Origin: CAVZGO01 sp963774935 | GTDB taxonomy: Bacteria; Chloroflexota; Anaerolineae; Anaerolineales; UBA4823 | Direction: 5' to 3' | Assembly (NCBI GenBank): GCA_963774935.1 | Contig: CAVZGO010000003.1 | Coordinates: 310,001 to 374,000, forward strand | DNA length: 64,000 nt | In this document: in pieces, positions 9,633 to 17,905 of the stretch | Layout of the letters: every line of letters starts with the position of its first letter | How positions within the stretch are numbered: position 1 is the first letter of the stretch | The notes under the pieces: model-generated | Database searches by the model: none | What the model was told of the DNA's origin: nothing | The model's input: the letters and a program-made list of their open reading frames with translations, nothing else | Translations under genes and position numbers: made by a program

Positions 9633-11048
9633 ATGTTTAGAAAGCTGCGGACACAGCTCATCCTGAGCCACATTTTGCCCCTGGTAATTATTGTTCCATT
9701 GGTAGGGATTGGCTTAACGTATCTCCTTGAAACCCGGGTCTTACTGCCTCGAATGGCCAAAACCCTGGTGAGTGACGCACGGCTGCTCTCTGAAATCACG
9801 CGCACCGAATATGAGCTTTGGGGTGATCCTTTTCTTTTTCAGTCAATGCTCTCCCGCGTGCAGCTGGATCCCTCTCTAAAAGTGATGTTCCTCACCCCAG
9901 ATGGCAGCCTGCTATATTCTACTGAGCCTAAAGATAACCAATATTATGGTGAAGTGGTGCCCTTATCAGGAATTCCAATTGCCCGATCTGGAAGTGAAGT
10001 TGTATTTACCAATTTCAAGAATATGCGCTCAAAAAATGTGCTCATCGACGTTCTGTCTCCTGTCACCAGTATGGATGGCCCGCTGATTGGTATCGTTCGT
10101 GTTACATATTCAATCGACTCAGTGGCAGATCTCTTTGCGCAGATGCGGAGCTTGATTATTCTTGTGCTTGCTGGAGCGCTTCTGCTGGGTGGTGCAATTG
10201 GCTTTATCCTGGCGTGGTCGATCAACCGGCCTATCCAGAGCGTAACCAGCGCAATTTATGACATCGCCCATGGCAACCGAAGTACACCCCTCGTCGAGCA
10301 AGGCCCAGAAGAAATCCGCGACCAGGCAAGAGCGGTTAACTACCTGGTTGAACGATTAAAGAATCTGGAACAAACCAGAAAACAGCTCCTGGCGAATCTT
10401 GTGCACGAGCTCGGGCGTCCGTTGGGCGCGCTGCGCTCGGCCATTCATGCGCTTTCCCTGGGGGCAGCGGATGATCCTCAATTATTCCATGACTTAACCA
10501 CTGGAATGGATGAGCAAGCGACACGCCTGGGGAATGTACTGGAAGAGCTCACCCATTTGCACGGTCAGTTTTTGGGATCTTTAGAATTGAATCTGGTGCA
10601 AGTGTCATTGAATGAATGGCTTACCCATACCCTCGCACCGTGGAAAACCGCGGCAGCTGACAAAAAAATAGAATGGAAGGAAAATTATTCCGCCGACCTG
10701 CCTGTTATCCAGGCAGATCCCATTCGGCTTGAGCAAATGGTCGGCAATCTTGTCGATAACGCCATTAAATACACAGCTCCTGGCGGTCAGGTAACCATTG
10801 AATCGGGTGAGGATAACCGGGAAATCTATATTCGTGTGATCGATACGGGTATTGGTATTCCCATTGAGGAACAAAGCAAAATCTTCAACCCATTTTTCCG
10901 AGGGGATCAGGGAAAAAGGATCAAGCAGGGGATGGGATTGGGACTCAGCATCGCCAATGAACTGGCAATTGCTCACAATGGCCGCATTGAATTGGTGAGC
11001 GCCCCCCACCAGGGGAGCACATTTACCCTGTGGCTGCCTGCATCTTAA
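9633..11048 (+). CDS. Membrane sensor histidine kinase (HAMP type) with unusual H-box
   Basis: A 471-residue kinase partnered with the preceding regulator. One membrane helix lies at about residues 9-31, an extracytoplasmic sensing domain spans about 32-165, a second helix (LIILVLAGALLLGGAIGF) follows, then HAMP. The dimerisation helix carries the phospho-acceptor in VHELGRPLG, where most families have HELRTPL. The ATPase domain has the N-box LVDNAIKYT, G1 DTGIGIPIEEQ, F-box FNPFFRG and G2 GMGLGLSIA, all intact. The ATG at 9633 is 2 bases after the regulator stop. The gene for a secreted HtrA-type protease lies 94 bases downstream. Confidence 0.92.
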   Translation: MFRKLRTQLILSHILPLVIIVPLVGIGLTYLLETRVLLPRMAKTLVSDARLLSEITRTEYELWGDPFLFQSMLSRVQLDPSLKVMFLTPDGSLLYSTEPKDNQYYGEVVPLSGIPIARSGSEVVFTNFKNMRSKNVLIDVLSPVTSMDGPLIGIVRVTYSIDSVADLFAQMRSLIILVLAGALLLGGAIGFILAWSINRPIQSVTSAIYDIAHGNRSTPLVEQGPEEIRDQARAVNYLVERLKNLEQTRKQLLANLVHELGRPLGALRSAIHALSLGAADDPQLFHDLTTGMDEQATRLGNVLEELTHLHGQFLGSLELNLVQVSLNEWLTHTLAPWKTAAADKKIEWKENYSADLPVIQADPIRLEQMVGNLVDNAIKYTAPGGQVTIESGEDNREIYIRVIDTGIGIPIEEQSKIFNPFFRGDQGKRIKQGMGLGLSIANELAIAHNGRIELVSAPHQGSTFTLWLPAS

Positions 11049-11112
11049 GCCAAACATAAGGTTGGCAGCTAGCTCCCTTAAGGTCAATCCAGCCTTGTGG
11101 GGGTATATTTCA

Positions 11113-11143
11113 TAGGAACATTCCTAATGAAATGAGGTTCCTA
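11113..11143 (+). promoter_or_regulatory. Inverted and direct repeats in front of the HtrA gene
   Basis: TAGGAA (11113-11118), CA, TTCCTA (11121-11126) is a perfect inverted repeat. A third TTCCTA copy (11138-11143) overlaps the start codon of the protease gene, 17 bases further on. Response regulators of the OmpR family bind repeated half-sites of this size, so this may be a site for the adjacent regulator. It could also just sequester the ribosome-binding GAGG between the repeats. Confidence 0.35.
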
Positions 11144-12843
11144 TGAAAAAATCACTCGTATTAACAATCAGTATCCTTATATTAGTTGCATTAACTGTCT
11201 CGGCATGCAGTGCTGCCATCTCACAACCGCTTCAGTCACTGAGCACCGTTCCTGAAGTAATTGCCAACCGCCTCGAAAGTGGGGATGCGGCTGCCGATGA
11301 AGAAATGACTGCAGCAGAATTGCAGCAGCCAGAGACCGAAATCAGCGCATCATCGGGATTGCTGGCCGCTTATCAGGATTCCCTGAAGGATATTTACACC
11401 AAGGTCAATCCATCTGTGGTCACAATCCAGGTAAAAGTACCAATCTCAGCGACATCGTTCAATTTTGGCGAATCCGAGATACCCTTTTCTTTTCCAGGGT
11501 TACCAGAATCTCCTGAAGGAAATTCTCCCGAAACCCCACAGTTTCAACAAGGGCTAGGATCCGGATTTATTTGGGATCAAGAAGGCCATATCGTCACCAA
11601 TAATCATGTCGTAGAAGGTGCAAGCCAAATTGAGGTCACCTTTTCCGATGGATCCTCATACGATGCGACGTTAATTGGTGCAGATTCGCAAAGCGATCTT
11701 GCTGTTCTTTCCGTAGAAGCAGATGATGCGCTTTTAGCTCCCGTTCAAATCGCTGATTCTTCCAAAGTCCAGGTGGGGCAGCTGGCAATTGCCATCGGGA
11801 ATCCCTACGGCTTGGAAAATACAATGACGGTCGGTATCGTCAGTGCTCTTGGACGAACGCTCCCTGCAAGCGCTAATATCAGCAATGGAGCTGTTTATTC
11901 CATTCCGGATATTATTCAAACCGACGCGCCAATCAATCCCGGTAACTCTGGTGGTGTACTGGTTGATGATCAGGGGGAGGTAATCGGAGTTACCGCAGCG
12001 ATTGAGTCGACCACAGGTTCCAATGCAGGCATTGGTTTTGTCATACCTTCTGCCCTGGTCGAGCGTGTGGTCCCCAGCTTGATTTCGGACGGTTCGTACC
12101 AGCATTCTTATCTCGGAATCTCTGGCACAACCCTGACACGTGAGCTCGCTTCTGCAATGGAGGTCGACGACCATCAGCGCGGCGTTCTTGTTTATGAAGT
12201 AGCATCCGATGGTCCGGCAAGCCAGGCTGGATTACTGGGAAGCGAACAAGATGTCACCATCGATGGACAACAAATCCGAGTAGGCGGCGATATCATCACC
12301 GCAATCGATGGTACCAAGATAGAGAAAATGGAAGACTTGATTGCGTACTTAGCATCGCATACCGAAGTCGGTCAGAAAGTTGTTTTGACCGTTTTACGGG
12401 ATGGTTCTGAAATCGAGATCGATGTCAAGTTAGGCGCACGCCCCGGAGCACAGACAAGTGTTGAAGAAAGCCGGCAAGAAGCCCCACAAAAAACCGGCTC
12501 CTGGTTAGGCATTATGGGTGGCAACCTGACATCCGAGATTTCAGAATCGATGGATCTGCCATCTGATCAGGAAGGTGTTTTGGTTCAGCGTGTGGAAGAT
12601 GGCAGTCCTGCCAGCAAAGCCGGGCTACTCGGAAGCTCAAAGGCTGTTGAGATTAATGGTCAACAAGTCCTGGTTGGCGGCGATGTGATCATCGCACTCA
12701 ATGGTGATGCAATTTCTTCCATCGAAGAGCTGCGCGCTTCTCTCAGCTCGCTTGAGCCCGGTACAAAGGTTGTCCTGACGGTACTGAGAAATGGGGATTC
12801 CGTCGATCTGCCTGTAACATTAGGCGAACCACCTCAATCGTAG
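11143..12843 (+). CDS. HtrA/DegP-like serine protease lipoprotein with two PDZ domains
   Basis: A 566-residue extracytoplasmic protease. The N-terminus is a lipoprotein signal with lipobox VSAC near residue 22. A low-complexity acidic linker follows to about residue 80. The trypsin-like domain shows the triad: His in TNNHVVEGA, Asp in QSDLAVLSV and Ser in NPGNSGGVL. Two PDZ domains follow (about 325-435 and 455-562), closely alike and each containing a GxxI/V...GGD repeat, as in DegP. It probably degrades or refolds damaged proteins on the outer face of the membrane. It lies 94 bases after a two-component pair, which is likely its regulator, and is followed by a strong hairpin terminator. Confidence 0.93.
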   Translation: MKKSLVLTISILILVALTVSACSAAISQPLQSLSTVPEVIANRLESGDAAADEEMTAAELQQPETEISASSGLLAAYQDSLKDIYTKVNPSVVTIQVKVPISATSFNFGESEIPFSFPGLPESPEGNSPETPQFQQGLGSGFIWDQEGHIVTNNHVVEGASQIEVTFSDGSSYDATLIGADSQSDLAVLSVEADDALLAPVQIADSSKVQVGQLAIAIGNPYGLENTMTVGIVSALGRTLPASANISNGAVYSIPDIIQTDAPINPGNSGGVLVDDQGEVIGVTAAIESTTGSNAGIGFVIPSALVERVVPSLISDGSYQHSYLGISGTTLTRELASAMEVDDHQRGVLVYEVASDGPASQAGLLGSEQDVTIDGQQIRVGGDIITAIDGTKIEKMEDLIAYLASHTEVGQKVVLTVLRDGSEIEIDVKLGARPGAQTSVEESRQEAPQKTGSWLGIMGGNLTSEISESMDLPSDQEGVLVQRVEDGSPASKAGLLGSSKAVEINGQQVLVGGDVIIALNGDAISSIEELRASLSSLEPGTKVVLTVLRNGDSVDLPVTLGEPPQS

Positions 12844-12863
12844 CCGAATTATCATGAACAAAA

Positions 12864-12905
12864 ATCACAGGTCGCGAGTTTCAGAATCGCGACCTGTGAT
12901 TATTT
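12864..12905. terminator. Bidirectional hairpin terminator between convergent genes
   Basis: ATCACAGGTCGCGA (12864-12877) pairs perfectly with 12887-12900 around a 9-base loop, a 14-bp stem. On the plus strand TATTTTAA follows, serving the protease gene. On the minus strand five T follow, serving the phosphotransferase gene. The remaining bases up to 13046 hold no recognisable feature. Confidence 0.85.
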
Positions 12906-13046
12906 TAACTCACTCAGATCAAGGGCAGCATGTGCAGCCCATCCCCGAACGGTACTCCGCCTGCAAGGCAACAATTCATGCGTGCCAAGGATGAATTGCC
13001 GGGCATTCCTTTTGGATATCATTAACCTTGGATGGATTACCACCCA

Positions 13047-14084
13047 TCAGCTCAGCAGCTTCTCGACCGCTTGTATCCTGACTCCAGTGTGGCTGAGAAG
13101 CAGATCATAGACAATTCGAACAGCCCAGAGCTGTTCCTGCATGATCCTGGTTATCTCCGGTCGCATGCCCATCTGATCTGCACCATTGCTCAAAGAGTTA
13201 TAGATGTCATATAACCGGCGAGTGCAGGCTATCACCTCAAAAATATCCAGACTATCGATATGGGTTCCAGGTGATTGGACATATCTATCCAGGATCATCT
13301 CGCGAACATTCTCGCCAGCATACACCCTGGCGAGCAAGAGTGTCCATGCCAAATCATAACGCGGATCAGCAACTTGAAAATTGGTCCAATCAATGACAAC
13401 GGCTGAGCCATCTAACTTTATTAATACATTGTTCGGATGAAAGTCGCCATGCACCGCTGCAGGTCTTTGACATCCGAGCAGATTACGCCTGAGCTCCAAC
13501 CAGCGAAGAACCGGTTTGAAATCTTCAAGACCTGAGCCGACTAACACAACACCAGCCATATTCAGCCACCGGTCAATAAACCAGTAGGGATTGTTTGCAT
13601 GCTCTGGATCGAAACCTACCTGAAATCGCCTCCAATCGAGGGAGTGCAATTTAACCAGTAAATCATTGAGCTGAACTAATAATTTCGACGCTTTCTCTGG
13701 ACTTGACTGGTCCAACAATCCCCACATCGTTTTTCCATCAATCATCTCCATGATGATGAATGGCTTTCCTAAGGTGCTGGGATCAACATGGAGGGCGTAC
13801 ACTGCAGGCACTGGATATCCAGCCTTATATAAATTAACCAGACTCTGGTATTCATGCGTGGCTTTTTCTACGGCACCCTGTCCATTGTATAGCCGTAAAG
13901 CCATTGGCAGCCCAGCAGGTATCCCTTCATCCTGCCAGGCTGCATGAAAACCGATGATCTCACTTTCCCAACCACTGCCTAAAGGTACAGGCTCGGATAT
14001 TGTGATGTTGAGTCTGTCAGGATACTGGCTTGATAGATACCTGAGGATATTATCGGGATTATTGATGCCGGTTATTTGTGTCAT
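13047..14084 (-). CDS. Aminoglycoside phosphotransferase (APH)-family kinase
   Basis: A 345-residue protein kinase-like phosphotransferase. The catalytic loop VHGDFHPNNVLI and the metal-binding VIDWTNFQ are intact in the C-terminal lobe. The N-terminal lobe has MALRLYNG, where the lysine of typical kinases is replaced by arginine, and an EMIDGKTMWG hinge. The family phosphorylates small molecules such as choline, homoserine, sugars or aminoglycosides; the substrate here cannot be read from sequence. The ATG overlaps the stop of the CYTH gene by ATGA, so the two are translationally coupled. Since CYTH enzymes handle triphosphates and APH proteins transfer phosphate, a shared small-molecule pathway is possible. 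A resistance role is less likely given the context. Confidence 0.84.
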   Translation of the reverse strand: MTQITGINNPDNILRYLSSQYPDRLNITISEPVPLGSGWESEIIGFHAAWQDEGIPAGLPMALRLYNGQGAVEKATHEYQSLVNLYKAGYPVPAVYALHVDPSTLGKPFIIMEMIDGKTMWGLLDQSSPEKASKLLVQLNDLLVKLHSLDWRRFQVGFDPEHANNPYWFIDRWLNMAGVVLVGSGLEDFKPVLRWLELRRNLLGCQRPAAVHGDFHPNNVLIKLDGSAVVIDWTNFQVADPRYDLAWTLLLARVYAGENVREMILDRYVQSPGTHIDSLDIFEVIACTRRLYDIYNSLSNGADQMGMRPEITRIMQEQLWAVRIVYDLLLSHTGVRIQAVEKLLS

Positions 14085-14593
14085 TGCTTTTCCAACAGAT
14101 CAATATAAGCACAGTCAATTAAATCACTTTCAGAAATCCCCAACGCTTCCATTAACCTATACGCAATCTCGACTCCATCCTCCATTGTTTGGGTCGGCTC
14201 CATCACAACCTCAAGCTCAACGAAGTCACCCAGGTTGTCTACTCTATCCAGGTGGATGCGTGTTTGACCCACCAGGAACAGGCGCCGTTCTTTTCGAACC
14301 ACACCTCGAATACCCAATGCCTCTGCCAGGGTCTCATGGAGTGTGCTGGCTTTTTCTGTTCTGCTGCATTGGTAATTAGATTCCTTCGGTAGAAGGCTGT
14401 TTTCGCGTTCGTAATAGATTAACTCGCCCAGCTCGGGAGTAAACTTGCGCAGCTTTAATCGACCTTTCGGGACATTAAAGAAGATATCTTCCTGCAGGAT
14501 AAGGTCCGGCTGTTGTCCAGCCAGGCTGGCGGCTTTTTTCTCGACGAGGAGGAAATCAGATATTCGTGCCTTAATTTCGATATTTTTATTCAT
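14081..14593 (-). CDS. CYTH-domain protein (class IV adenylate cyclase/ThTPase-like)
   Basis: A 170-residue protein of the CYTH superfamily, triphosphate tunnel enzymes that hydrolyse or cyclise nucleoside, thiamine or inorganic triphosphates. It begins with NIEIKARI, matching the ExExK-type signature in reduced form. It continues with a strand-rich body including RLKLRKF, LIYYERE, HLDRVDNLGDFVELEVV and a C-terminal helix. The layout (QEDIFFNVPKGRLKLRK, then LGDFVELE) is that of the CyaB branch. Real adenylate cyclase activity is not implied. It overlaps its neighbours by ATGA on both sides, linking it with the GNAT gene upstream and the phosphotransferase downstream. Confidence 0.85.
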   Translation of the reverse strand: MNKNIEIKARISDFLLVEKKAASLAGQQPDLILQEDIFFNVPKGRLKLRKFTPELGELIYYERENSLLPKESNYQCSRTEKASTLHETLAEALGIRGVVRKERRLFLVGQTRIHLDRVDNLGDFVELEVVMEPTQTMEDGVEIAYRLMEALGISESDLIDCAYIDLLEKQ

Positions 14594-15519
14594 AATGCCA
14601 GCTCTCTCTGAAAGACCAGCAGCCGGTCCATCTGATGAAAACCAACTGATTCATAAAGCTTTCTGGCAGGGATATTATCTTCCGAGGTTGTGACGATCGC
14701 CTGTTCCATTCCCAAAGATCGCATTCGCATTATCCCTTCCTTTACCGCCAGCTTCCCAAGACCTTGACCTTGAAAATCCGAATGGACACCAACTGGCTCA
14801 AATAAACCAACCCGGTTAACCGGATCAATCCAGATGATGCAAAATGCAGCCACTCTGCCTTCTGCAGTCGTGATCACAATATCCTTGTGTGGATCGTAGA
14901 CAGGAGAGTTCGTGAAGCGAATGTAACGCTGTACGTAGGCATCCCATTCAGCCGAAGAACCGAAGGCGCTGTATGAAGCTGCAGCTCGCTGTTCTTTTTC
15001 CAGAACCGAAACCATGTCGGCAGCGATGAAACCGGGCATGGTTTGTGGATGGTGCTGAATATCTTTTATTTGCAAAGTGAAATAACAATCCGCGCCTGCC
15101 ACGCGAAAACCCCGCGACGACAGATAATCCGTCATAACCCCATCGCGCTCCGAAATCCACATCATGCGGATATTCGTGCCTCCTGTTTTCAGAATCCTCT
15201 CTGAAAGGGTTGTTTCTACCCAGACATACATTTCCCATGCCTGCTGCGTCTCGCGGAGCTCGGGTTGAACAAATACATCCATATAATGGCTTTCAGTGCC
15301 TAACAGCGCCCAGCCTAACAAATGGTCTGGTTGGAGCAGCTCATACCAGAAATAGAGCTGATCGAACAAATTACGACCCACCGGTGGATAATATAACCAC
15401 CAGCTTACATCGCCAGGATGAACATAATAGCATCCATTCCCCGCCCTTCGACCCGAAGCCAGGAGCGAGTGCATGTTTTCCAAATCGTGGTAATCCTGAT
15501 ACTGCCTCGGCTCAATCAT
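14590..15519 (-). CDS. GNAT-family N-acetyltransferase, apparently two GNAT folds
   Basis: A 309-residue protein. The C-terminal half is a clear GNAT domain with the acetyl-CoA site in VGVHSDFQGQGLGKLAVKEGI and the later NIPARKLYESVGFHQMD. The N-terminal half (about 1-150) has a similar layout (GWALLG...MDVFVQPELRETQQAWEMYVWV) with a degenerate CoA loop, so it is probably a second, non-catalytic copy. It heads the three-gene minus operon with the CYTH and phosphotransferase genes through an ATGA overlap. The acceptor is unknown. A start at 15519 is the most upstream ATG that keeps the fold complete. Confidence 0.84.
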   Translation of the reverse strand: MIEPRQYQDYHDLENMHSLLASGRRAGNGCYYVHPGDVSWWLYYPPVGRNLFDQLYFWYELLQPDHLLGWALLGTESHYMDVFVQPELRETQQAWEMYVWVETTLSERILKTGGTNIRMMWISERDGVMTDYLSSRGFRVAGADCYFTLQIKDIQHHPQTMPGFIAADMVSVLEKEQRAAASYSAFGSSAEWDAYVQRYIRFTNSPVYDPHKDIVITTAEGRVAAFCIIWIDPVNRVGLFEPVGVHSDFQGQGLGKLAVKEGIMRMRSLGMEQAIVTTSEDNIPARKLYESVGFHQMDRLLVFQRELAL

Positions 15520-15568
15520 AGATTAATTTTATCCTAAATAAATATAGATCATTATTTTAAAATTTTAC

Positions 15569-15597
15569 TTGACAAAAACTCTTTAGAAATATAAAAT
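15569..15597 (+). promoter_or_regulatory. Sigma-70 promoter of the arsR-CDF operon
   Basis: TTGACA (15569-15574), 17 bases, then TAAAAT (15592-15597) is close to the sigma-70 consensus. Transcription would begin near 15604, which is inside the repressor operator described next. The surrounding 15520-15603 is AT-rich. Confidence 0.8.
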
Positions 15598-15603
15598 ATC
15601 ATT

Positions 15604-15621
15604 GTTGAACAACAATTCAAC
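15604..15621 (+). promoter_or_regulatory. ArsR/CzrA-type operator
   Basis: GTTGAA (15604-15609), six bases, TTCAAC (15616-15621): a perfect inverted repeat. Its core TGAA-N6-TTCA matches the spacing of operators bound by SmtB/CzrA repressors. It overlaps the expected transcription start, so bound repressor would block initiation and metal binding would release it. Confidence 0.72.
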
Positions 15622-15639
15622 TATCGAAATTACTTAACC

Positions 15640-15936
15640 ATGGACAATCAGATCAGCCAACAGCAAGCAGAAAACCTGGCAAATATGTTCCAGGCATTAA
15701 GCAATTCAACCCGGGTGCGGATTCTTGGTTTCTTAATCGAGGGTGAAGTGCCTTTTGGAGTGCTGGTCAAGGAGATTGGACCGAGTAAATCGGCAATCTC
15801 GCACCAGCTAAAGGGCTTGCACGACCAGCGCCTGATCCGGCTCCGGCGTCAGGGGCGCAATGTCTTTGTCTCGCTGGATGATACTCACATCGCAGACCTT
15901 TTTCAGCGCGGCTTAGAACACATAAAACATCAATAA
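15640..15936 (+). CDS. Zinc-responsive ArsR/SmtB-family repressor (CzrA-like)
   Basis: A 98-residue winged-helix repressor. The recognition helix region is SKSAISHQLKGLHDQRLI and the wing is RQGRNVFVSLDD. The last helix carries D81, H83, H94 and H97 in the exact DxH-x10-HxxH spacing of the alpha-5 zinc site in CzrA and SmtB, and no alpha-3 cysteine site (ELCVC) is present. It therefore probably senses Zn(II) or Co(II) and dissociates from DNA when loaded. It sits 13 bases before a CDF exporter and behind its own operator, the usual autoregulated arrangement. Specificity between zinc and cobalt cannot be set from sequence. Confidence 0.9.
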   Translation: MDNQISQQQAENLANMFQALSNSTRVRILGFLIEGEVPFGVLVKEIGPSKSAISHQLKGLHDQRLIRLRRQGRNVFVSLDDTHIADLFQRGLEHIKHQ

Positions 15937-15949
15937 AGAATATTCGACT

Positions 15950-16873
15950 ATGCATCGTCACCATCATCACACACCAACCGACCCGCATGCCGGATCTCAC
16001 CAGGCTCGCAAACGTCTGGTGATTTCTTTAATCATCACGCTGTCATTCGTTTTAATTGAAGCTGCTGCGGGATACTTCTCAAACAGTCTGGCATTGCTCT
16101 CCGATGCCGGGCACAATCTCACGGATGCGATCACGTTGGGTTTAAGCTGGTTTGCGATGAAGATCAGCTTGCGGCCTGCAAATTCTCAGAAAACCTTCGG
16201 CTACCACCGGGCAGGGATATTAATCGCCGTGGTGAACGCATCCACGCTTATTTTCATTGCTGTAAGTATTCTACATGAAGCTTACGATCGATTTACTAAC
16301 CCTCAGGTCGTTAATGCTCCAATATTAATCTGGGTTGGACTGCTTGCGCTGCTCGTGAATGCAGTCACAGCCGGGATCATCTGGCGAGACAGCCACAATG
16401 ATCTAAACATTCGCAGCGCGTTTGTCCATCTAATGGGGGACGTTTTTTCGACAATTGGCGCCGTGGCAGCCGGAATCCTGATTTTCTTTACGGGCTGGTC
16501 CTGGCTTGATCCACTGGTAAGCGTGTTCATTGCTGGCTTGATTATTTACAATACCTGGGGGATATTACGGGAAGGCATCAATATACTATTGGAAAGCACA
16601 CCGTCCGATGTGAATCTCGATCAAATGATTACGGACCTCCTATCAATCAAAGGAGTTGTCGGTATCCATGATCTGCATGTTTGGAGTATCAACAAAGATC
16701 TGCGAACGCTATCGGCACACGTTGAGACCTTTGACCAACCCATCAGCGAGGGTGATCAAATCAAAGAGGATGTCCGAACCTTGTTATTCGATCGTTATCA
16801 TATAAAACATTCAACCTTACAACTGGAGTGTAAGGATTGTGAGGGAATTGAGTTATTTTGTGATTTAAATTAA
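15950..16873 (+). CDS. CDF-family cation efflux transporter (Zn2+/H+ antiporter type)
   Basis: A 307-residue inner-membrane exporter. The N-terminus is histidine-rich (HRHHHH), as in zinc members. Membrane helix 2 carries D52, H55 and D59 (SDAGHNLTD), and helix 5 carries the matching HxxxD in FVHLMGDVFSTIG; together these form the HDHD zinc site. Six helices precede a cytoplasmic ferredoxin-like domain from about 215, with IHDLHVWSI and LSAHVE. The end (LECKDCEGIELFC) has three cysteines, an unusual extra that might bind metal. It follows the CzrA-like repressor, so metal induction is expected. Confidence 0.93.
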   Translation: MHRHHHHTPTDPHAGSHQARKRLVISLIITLSFVLIEAAAGYFSNSLALLSDAGHNLTDAITLGLSWFAMKISLRPANSQKTFGYHRAGILIAVVNASTLIFIAVSILHEAYDRFTNPQVVNAPILIWVGLLALLVNAVTAGIIWRDSHNDLNIRSAFVHLMGDVFSTIGAVAAGILIFFTGWSWLDPLVSVFIAGLIIYNTWGILREGINILLESTPSDVNLDQMITDLLSIKGVVGIHDLHVWSINKDLRTLSAHVETFDQPISEGDQIKEDVRTLLFDRYHIKHSTLQLECKDCEGIELFCDLN

Positions 16874-16943
16874 CCAATGCTTCTACATGTCCCTGATTTT
16901 GGTCGATAGAAATCAAACGAGATCAAGGAGATCAATTAAGACG

Positions 16944-17726
16944 ATGACAAATCCCAATTATGATTACTACGGGCTGCATGCCAGCACCTGGGATGTATGG
17001 CGTGACAACACAGCGAAATGGGACGACCGTTTCTTCTACCTTGATATCGTTCATCAATATGGTCAACCCGTACTGGATATTGGCTGCGGCACCGGACGGA
17101 TTATTTTAGACTACCTGGCTGAAGAGATAGACATCGACGGCCTGGATAACTCGCCTGAAATGCTGGCAATATGCAAGGACAAAGCCAAAAAGATGGGACT
17201 TTCGCCGACCTTGTACCAACAGCGGATGGAGGCGCTCGACATCCCAAGGACTTATCGAACCATTTTGGCGCCGTCGAGCACGCTGCAGCTCCTGACAGAT
17301 TTGGATATGGCGCGCAGCACAATACGCCGCATTTATTTGCACCTCCAACCTGGAGGTGCATTCGTTGCCTCTTTTTCTTTTGAGTGGCATAAAGGCGATC
17401 CCCTGGATACGGGATGGGAGCTGCTGTTTGAGAAACCGAGACCTGAAGATGGCGCGATCGTGCGCTCATGGATTCGCGAATGGCAGGAGCCTGAAAAGCA
17501 GTTATGGCATACCGAGCAGCGCTTCGAAGTCGAGCTGGACGGCAAGATCATCCAGTCTGACAATCAGCGGCGCTCGCCCGAAGGGCGCTGGTATACACAA
17601 GCCCAGGTGATTCAGCTCTATCGCCAGGCTGGCTTTTCCAACATCCAGTTATTTCACGAGTTCACGCATGAACCTGCGCGTGAAAATGATCGGCTCTTCT
17701 GTGCACTAGGAGTAAAGCCTGAGTAA
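16944..17726 (+). CDS. Class I SAM-dependent methyltransferase
   Basis: About 260 residues from the ATG at 16944, which follows AAGGAG (16925-16930). Upstream in-frame codons to 16887 are open, but they have no ribosome site and lie outside the fold. Motif I is VLDIGCGTGRI near residue 35, followed by the acidic strand-2 residue in IDGLDNSPEML and the strand-4 region YRTILAPSSTLQLL. It resembles small-molecule methyltransferases with a Methyltransf_25 fold. The substrate is unknown. It is 70 bases after the CDF gene and may share its transcript, though nothing ties it to metal resistance. Confidence 0.86.
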   Translation: MTNPNYDYYGLHASTWDVWRDNTAKWDDRFFYLDIVHQYGQPVLDIGCGTGRIILDYLAEEIDIDGLDNSPEMLAICKDKAKKMGLSPTLYQQRMEALDIPRTYRTILAPSSTLQLLTDLDMARSTIRRIYLHLQPGGAFVASFSFEWHKGDPLDTGWELLFEKPRPEDGAIVRSWIREWQEPEKQLWHTEQRFEVELDGKIIQSDNQRRSPEGRWYTQAQVIQLYRQAGFSNIQLFHEFTHEPARENDRLFCALGVKPE

Positions 17727-17753
17727 AAAAATAATCCCCGACAAATGCCGGGG
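17727..17753 (-). terminator. Terminator of the tRNA gene
   Basis: CGGGG (17753-17749) pairs with CCCCG (17740-17736). On the minus strand the hairpin is followed by ATTA and then a run of seven T, placed just beyond the 3' end of the tRNA. Confidence 0.75.
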
Positions 17754-17766
17754 GTGAGGAAATTAG

Positions 17767-17838
17767 TGGCGAGGGTGGGATTTGAACCCACATCCAAGGG
17801 CTTATGAGTCCCCTGCTCCACCGTTGAGCTACCTCGCC
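17767..17838 (-). tRNA. tRNA with CAU anticodon (Met or lysidine-type Ile)
   Basis: 72 bases on the minus strand fold as a full cloverleaf. The acceptor is GGCGAGG with CCTCGCC and discriminator A. The D-stem is GCTC/GAGC, the anticodon loop is CTCATAA, and the T-arm is GTGGG-TTCAAAT-CCCAC. The anticodon stem has a G-U pair at its base and an A-G mismatch next to the loop. CCA is not encoded. It is not the initiator, because the three G-C pairs next to the anticodon loop are lacking. Elongator Met and TilS-modified Ile(CAU) cannot be told apart by eye. Confidence 0.9.
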
Positions 17839-17905
17839 AATCGGTTAAGCGCGCAAGAATATACCAGTTGTTCGGGGTTTTGTCAACATAAACCCAGACA
17901 GGATC

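Noticed and set aside
13047..14084. Aminoglycoside resistance gene
   Set aside because: The APH fold is shared by many metabolic kinases, and the neighbours are CYTH and GNAT genes. There is no mobile context.
14081..14593. cAMP-producing adenylate cyclase that could serve the cyclic-nucleotide-fold protein at 49466
   Set aside because: Most CYTH proteins hydrolyse triphosphates; the sequence does not show cyclase activity and the genes are 35 kb apart.
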